25,332 nucleotides of DNA from SIG291 sp045543455 (lineage in GTDB: Bacteria; Bacillota; Clostridia; Lachnospirales; Lachnospiraceae): assembly GCA_045543455.1 (NCBI GenBank), contig JAZQMK010000068.1:1-25332 (forward strand), written 5' to 3'. This document shows, one piece after another, positions 23,670-25,332 of the stretch. A program made the position numbers and the translations under genes. The notes under the pieces are model-generated. The model searched no databases and was not told the origin of the DNA. It saw only the letters and a program-made list of their open reading frames with translations. The stretch's first letter is position 1; every line of letters begins with the position of its first letter.

Positions 23670-23711
23670 AAAAAATGAGAGAAGAACATCACATTGCTTC
23701 TCTCATTTTTT
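23670..23711 (-). terminator. Terminator overlapping the sigF stop codon
   Basis: On the minus strand AAAAAATGAGAGAAG (23711-23697) pairs with CTTCTCTCATTTTTT (23684-23670). The stem is 15 bp with a 12-nt loop, and the 3' arm ends in the U-run. The sigF stop codon lies in the loop. It separates the spoIIA operon from spoVA. Confidence 0.9.
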
Positions 23712-24408
23712 TTAAAATTTTCTTTTCAAGCCTTGACACCTGCACTTGGGAAATTCCCATAAGCTTTGCAATATCCGTTTGTGTCTTATCCATAAAATAC
23801 CTATAGTATATGATTTTTTGTTCATTTTCTTCCATACCCGACATAACGTCTTTAAGCACCATATTATTTATAAGCTTTTCTGTATCACTCTCACCACCCT
23901 TTTCCTCTAATTTTTCCAACAGACTTATACTGTTGCCGTCTGACTGATAAATAATTTTATTAAAGGATTCCACCTCTGACATTGCTTCAAGAGCCAACAC
24001 AACCTCTGAAACATCAATATTAAGCTCCTTTGCTATTTCTGCCGTAGTCGGATCCTTACCATATTTTTTAGTAAGTTCTTCACTTATCCGCTTTGCTTTG
24101 TATGCCGTTTCCTTTATACTCCGACTTACCTTTACAATTCCGTCATCTCTTAAAAAGCGTTTTATTTCGCCTGTTATCATAGGCACCGCATAGGTAGAAA
24201 ATCTCACATCAAAGCTGTCATCAAATTTATCAATTGCCTTTATAAGACCGATCACGCCTATTTGAAATAAATCCTCTAGTTCATGCCCCCTTCCCATAAA
24301 TCTTCTTGCCACGCTGTATACTAAGCCCATATTTTGGTCAACTAAAGTATCTCTTGCATTTTTATCACCATTGTGCGCTCTAACAATAAGTTCTTTAGTA
24401 GTATCCAT
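23689..24408 (-). CDS. sigF: RNA polymerase forespore sigma factor SigF
   Basis: The product is 239 aa, in the sigma-70 SigF/SigG/SigB group. Region 2 has DLFQIGVIGLIKAIDKFD and FSTYAVPMITGEIKRFLRD (near 46-86), region 3 spans about 95-150, and region 4.2 ends with the helix-turn-helix QTDIAKLMGISQVQVSRLEK. The gene order spoIIAA-spoIIAB-sigF identifies it as SigF rather than SigG. It drives early forespore genes and is held inactive by SpoIIAB. Its last codons form one arm of the terminator at 23670-23711. Confidence 0.97.
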   Translation of the reverse strand: MDTTKELIVRAHNGDKNARDTLVDQNMGLVYSVARRFMGRGHELEDLFQIGVIGLIKAIDKFDDSFDVRFSTYAVPMITGEIKRFLRDDGIVKVSRSIKETAYKAKRISEELTKKYGKDPTTAEIAKELNIDVSEVVLALEAMSEVESFNKIIYQSDGNSISLLEKLEEKGGESDTEKLINNMVLKDVMSGMEENEQKIIYYRYFMDKTQTDIAKLMGISQVQVSRLEKKILKKMREAM

Positions 24409-24420
24409 AATACCACTTCC

Positions 24421-24837
24421 TTACCCTATACGCTTGCTCATTTTTACGGTTGTGCCTATCATAGGCCACGATTCAACCTTCAACTCATCCATAAAGGCTT
24501 CCATAAATGAAAAGCCCATACCGGATCTTTCTTCCTCCGATTTTGTTGTAAATAATGGCTCCATGGCTTTTTTCACATCCTCAATCCCAACACCTCTGTC
24601 TCTAACTTCAATATAAATAGTGTTTTCTCTTATAAATGCTTCCATTTCCACTTCACCATATGTATTTTCATAGCCATGGACTATGCAATTAGTTACAGCC
24701 TCCGAAATAGCTGTTTTTATGTCTGCTAACTCCTCTAAGGTTGGATCTAATCTTGTAAGAAATGCAGCTATTACAACTCTAGCAAAAGCTTCATTTTCCG
24801 AAACAGCCGGAAACCTTATATACATACTGTTATTCAT
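24421..24837 (-). CDS. spoIIAB: Anti-sigma-F factor and kinase SpoIIAB
   Basis: The product is 138 aa, a GHKL-type serine kinase. ATP-binding motifs are seen as AISEAVTNCIVHGYEN (N-box, E46 and N50), DRGVGI (80-85) and GMGFSFMEAFMD (106-117). It binds SigF and phosphorylates SpoIIAA. The ATG at 24837 is 1 bp after the spoIIAA stop, with AAAGGAGG inside spoIIAA, so the two are translationally coupled. Confidence 0.97.
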   Translation of the reverse strand: MNNSMYIRFPAVSENEAFARVVIAAFLTRLDPTLEELADIKTAISEAVTNCIVHGYENTYGEVEMEAFIRENTIYIEVRDRGVGIEDVKKAMEPLFTTKSEEERSGMGFSFMEAFMDELKVESWPMIGTTVKMSKRIG

Positions 24838-24838
24838 T

Positions 24839-25150
24839 TTAATCCTCCTTTACATCCACCAATTTGAATAATCCTGAAATTTCAAAAATTCTTTTAATCT
24901 CAGGCTTTAAATTCTTTACACTTATCTTACCACCCCAAGGTCTTATTTTTTTGTATCTGCCCATAATAAGCCCTACTCCGGAACTATCCATAAAATTAAT
25001 ATTAGAAAAATCAAATTCCAACAGCTTTACCCCCTCATCCTCTATAAGTACATCAATCTTTTCTCTTATAAGTACGCTTAAGTGATGATCTATATCCCCC
25101 ATTGGCTTTATTAAAAGACCATCTTCCTTTCTTTTAATTTCACAAGTCAT
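24839..25150 (-). CDS. spoIIAA: Anti-anti-sigma factor SpoIIAA
   Basis: The product is 103 aa, a STAS-domain protein. The phosphorylation site lies in MDSSGVGLIMGRYK (S56/S57). Unphosphorylated SpoIIAA displaces SigF from SpoIIAB. The ATG follows GGAGGG by 6 nt. It is first in the operon. I could not identify a convincing sigma-H promoter in 25151-25233. Confidence 0.97.
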   Translation of the reverse strand: MTCEIKRKEDGLLIKPMGDIDHHLSVLIREKIDVLIEDEGVKLLEFDFSNINFMDSSGVGLIMGRYKKIRPWGGKISVKNLKPEIKRIFEISGLFKLVDVKED

Positions 25151-25174
25151 ATTTTCCCTCCATTCTTAATAAAT

Positions 25175-25216
25175 AAAAAAGGTAACAAAATAATCAATGA
25201 TCATTTCATTACCTTT
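25175..25216 (-). terminator. Terminator of the gene upstream of spoIIA
   Basis: On the minus strand AAAGGTAA (25216-25209) pairs with TTACCTTT (25185-25178), followed by more T. The loop is 23 nt and contains the palindrome AATGATCATT. It lies 18 bp after the stop of the edge gene and 25 bp before the spoIIAA start. Confidence 0.7.
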
Positions 25217-25233
25217 ATCCTTCGCATTATCTG

Positions 25234-25332
25234 TTATTTTATATATTTTGAAGCGTCACGCCCCATTGCCGTATTAGGTGCTTTATCCACTACAAACTGG
25301 AACAATGGCTTAGCCTCTTCATTTTTACCTTG
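25234..25332 (-). CDS. 3' end of a gene cut by the window edge, TPR-like C-terminus
   Basis: The last 32 codons of a minus-strand gene are present, ending in TAA at 25234. The peptide contains NEEAKPLFQFVVDKAPNT and ends GRDASKYIK. The eA..lF..vv..aPnt...dA..yi pattern is that of a final tetratricopeptide repeat. The rest lies outside the window, so the function cannot be given. The terminator at 25175-25216 supports this being a real gene end. Confidence 0.7.
   Translation of the reverse strand, partial: QGKNEEAKPLFQFVVDKAPNTAMGRDASKYIK

Noticed and set aside
25150..25233. Possible sigma-H promoter for spoIIA (GAAGGATAA at plus 25215-25223 with ATTGATTAT downstream)
   Set aside because: The -35-like box is a good match, but the gap to the only GAAT-like box is 16 nt, too long for sigma-H, and both lie in the terminator of the upstream gene.

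Overview
The window is AT-rich DNA with short intergenic gaps, strong AGGAGG-type ribosome binding sites and Gram-positive gene content: a lipoprotein-anchored sugar ABC importer of the LplA/LplB/LplC type, a class A penicillin-binding protein, and the sporulation clusters spoIIAA-spoIIAB-sigF and spoVAA-AB-AC-AD-AE. Together with pectin-degrading enzymes this points to a spore-forming, pectin-using member of the Clostridia, probably Lachnospiraceae. That placement is inferred from gene content and style, not from a marker-gene comparison.

Region 1 (1-1730). A minus-strand gene for a secreted protein runs off the left edge. Upstream of it are a consensus promoter, a cyclic-di-GMP class I (GEMM-I) riboswitch aptamer and an overlapping intrinsic terminator, so this protein is probably made only when c-di-GMP is high. 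Its leader carries two further perfect inverted repeats. Behind the promoter lie two decayed C-terminal fragments of BspA-type leucine-rich-repeat surface proteins.

Region 2 (1730-5976). A cytoplasmic GH43 glycosidase and a two-OB-fold SSB-like protein lie on the minus strand. The ribosome-associated GTPase TypA/BipA is divergent on the plus strand and ends at a large composite hairpin terminator.

Region 3 (5982-16725, all minus). This is a pectin/rhamnogalacturonan utilisation locus in two transcription units. The first encodes a substrate-binding lipoprotein and two LplB/LplC-type permeases, with an intrinsic terminator-like hairpin between the lipoprotein gene and the permeases. Both permeases carry extra N-terminal membrane domains of about 230-250 residues, and one begins with a zinc ribbon. 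The second unit encodes a CE12 rhamnogalacturonan acetylesterase, a short GH105-like protein, a cytoplasmic GH28 polygalacturonase, an ABCB-type exporter, and a membrane protein that joins an FtsX-like segment to an ABC ATPase remnant without a Walker A motif. The likely logic is capture and import of pectic oligosaccharides, then deacetylation and exo-cleavage in the cytoplasm. The last two proteins have no obvious catabolic role. No transcription factor is encoded in the locus.

Region 4 (16816-20732). A YigZ/IMPACT-family gene (minus) diverges from a large class A PBP (plus). The 304-bp gap between them holds promoters for both directions and an unexplained inverted repeat.

Region 5 (20735-25332, minus). 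The order of transcription is: the 3' end of a TPR-like gene cut by the window edge, a terminator, spoIIAA-spoIIAB-sigF, a terminator overlapping the sigF stop codon, a sporulation-type promoter, then spoVAA to spoVAE. This places the forespore-specific sigma factor and its regulators next to the operon for dipicolinic acid uptake, with separate transcription.
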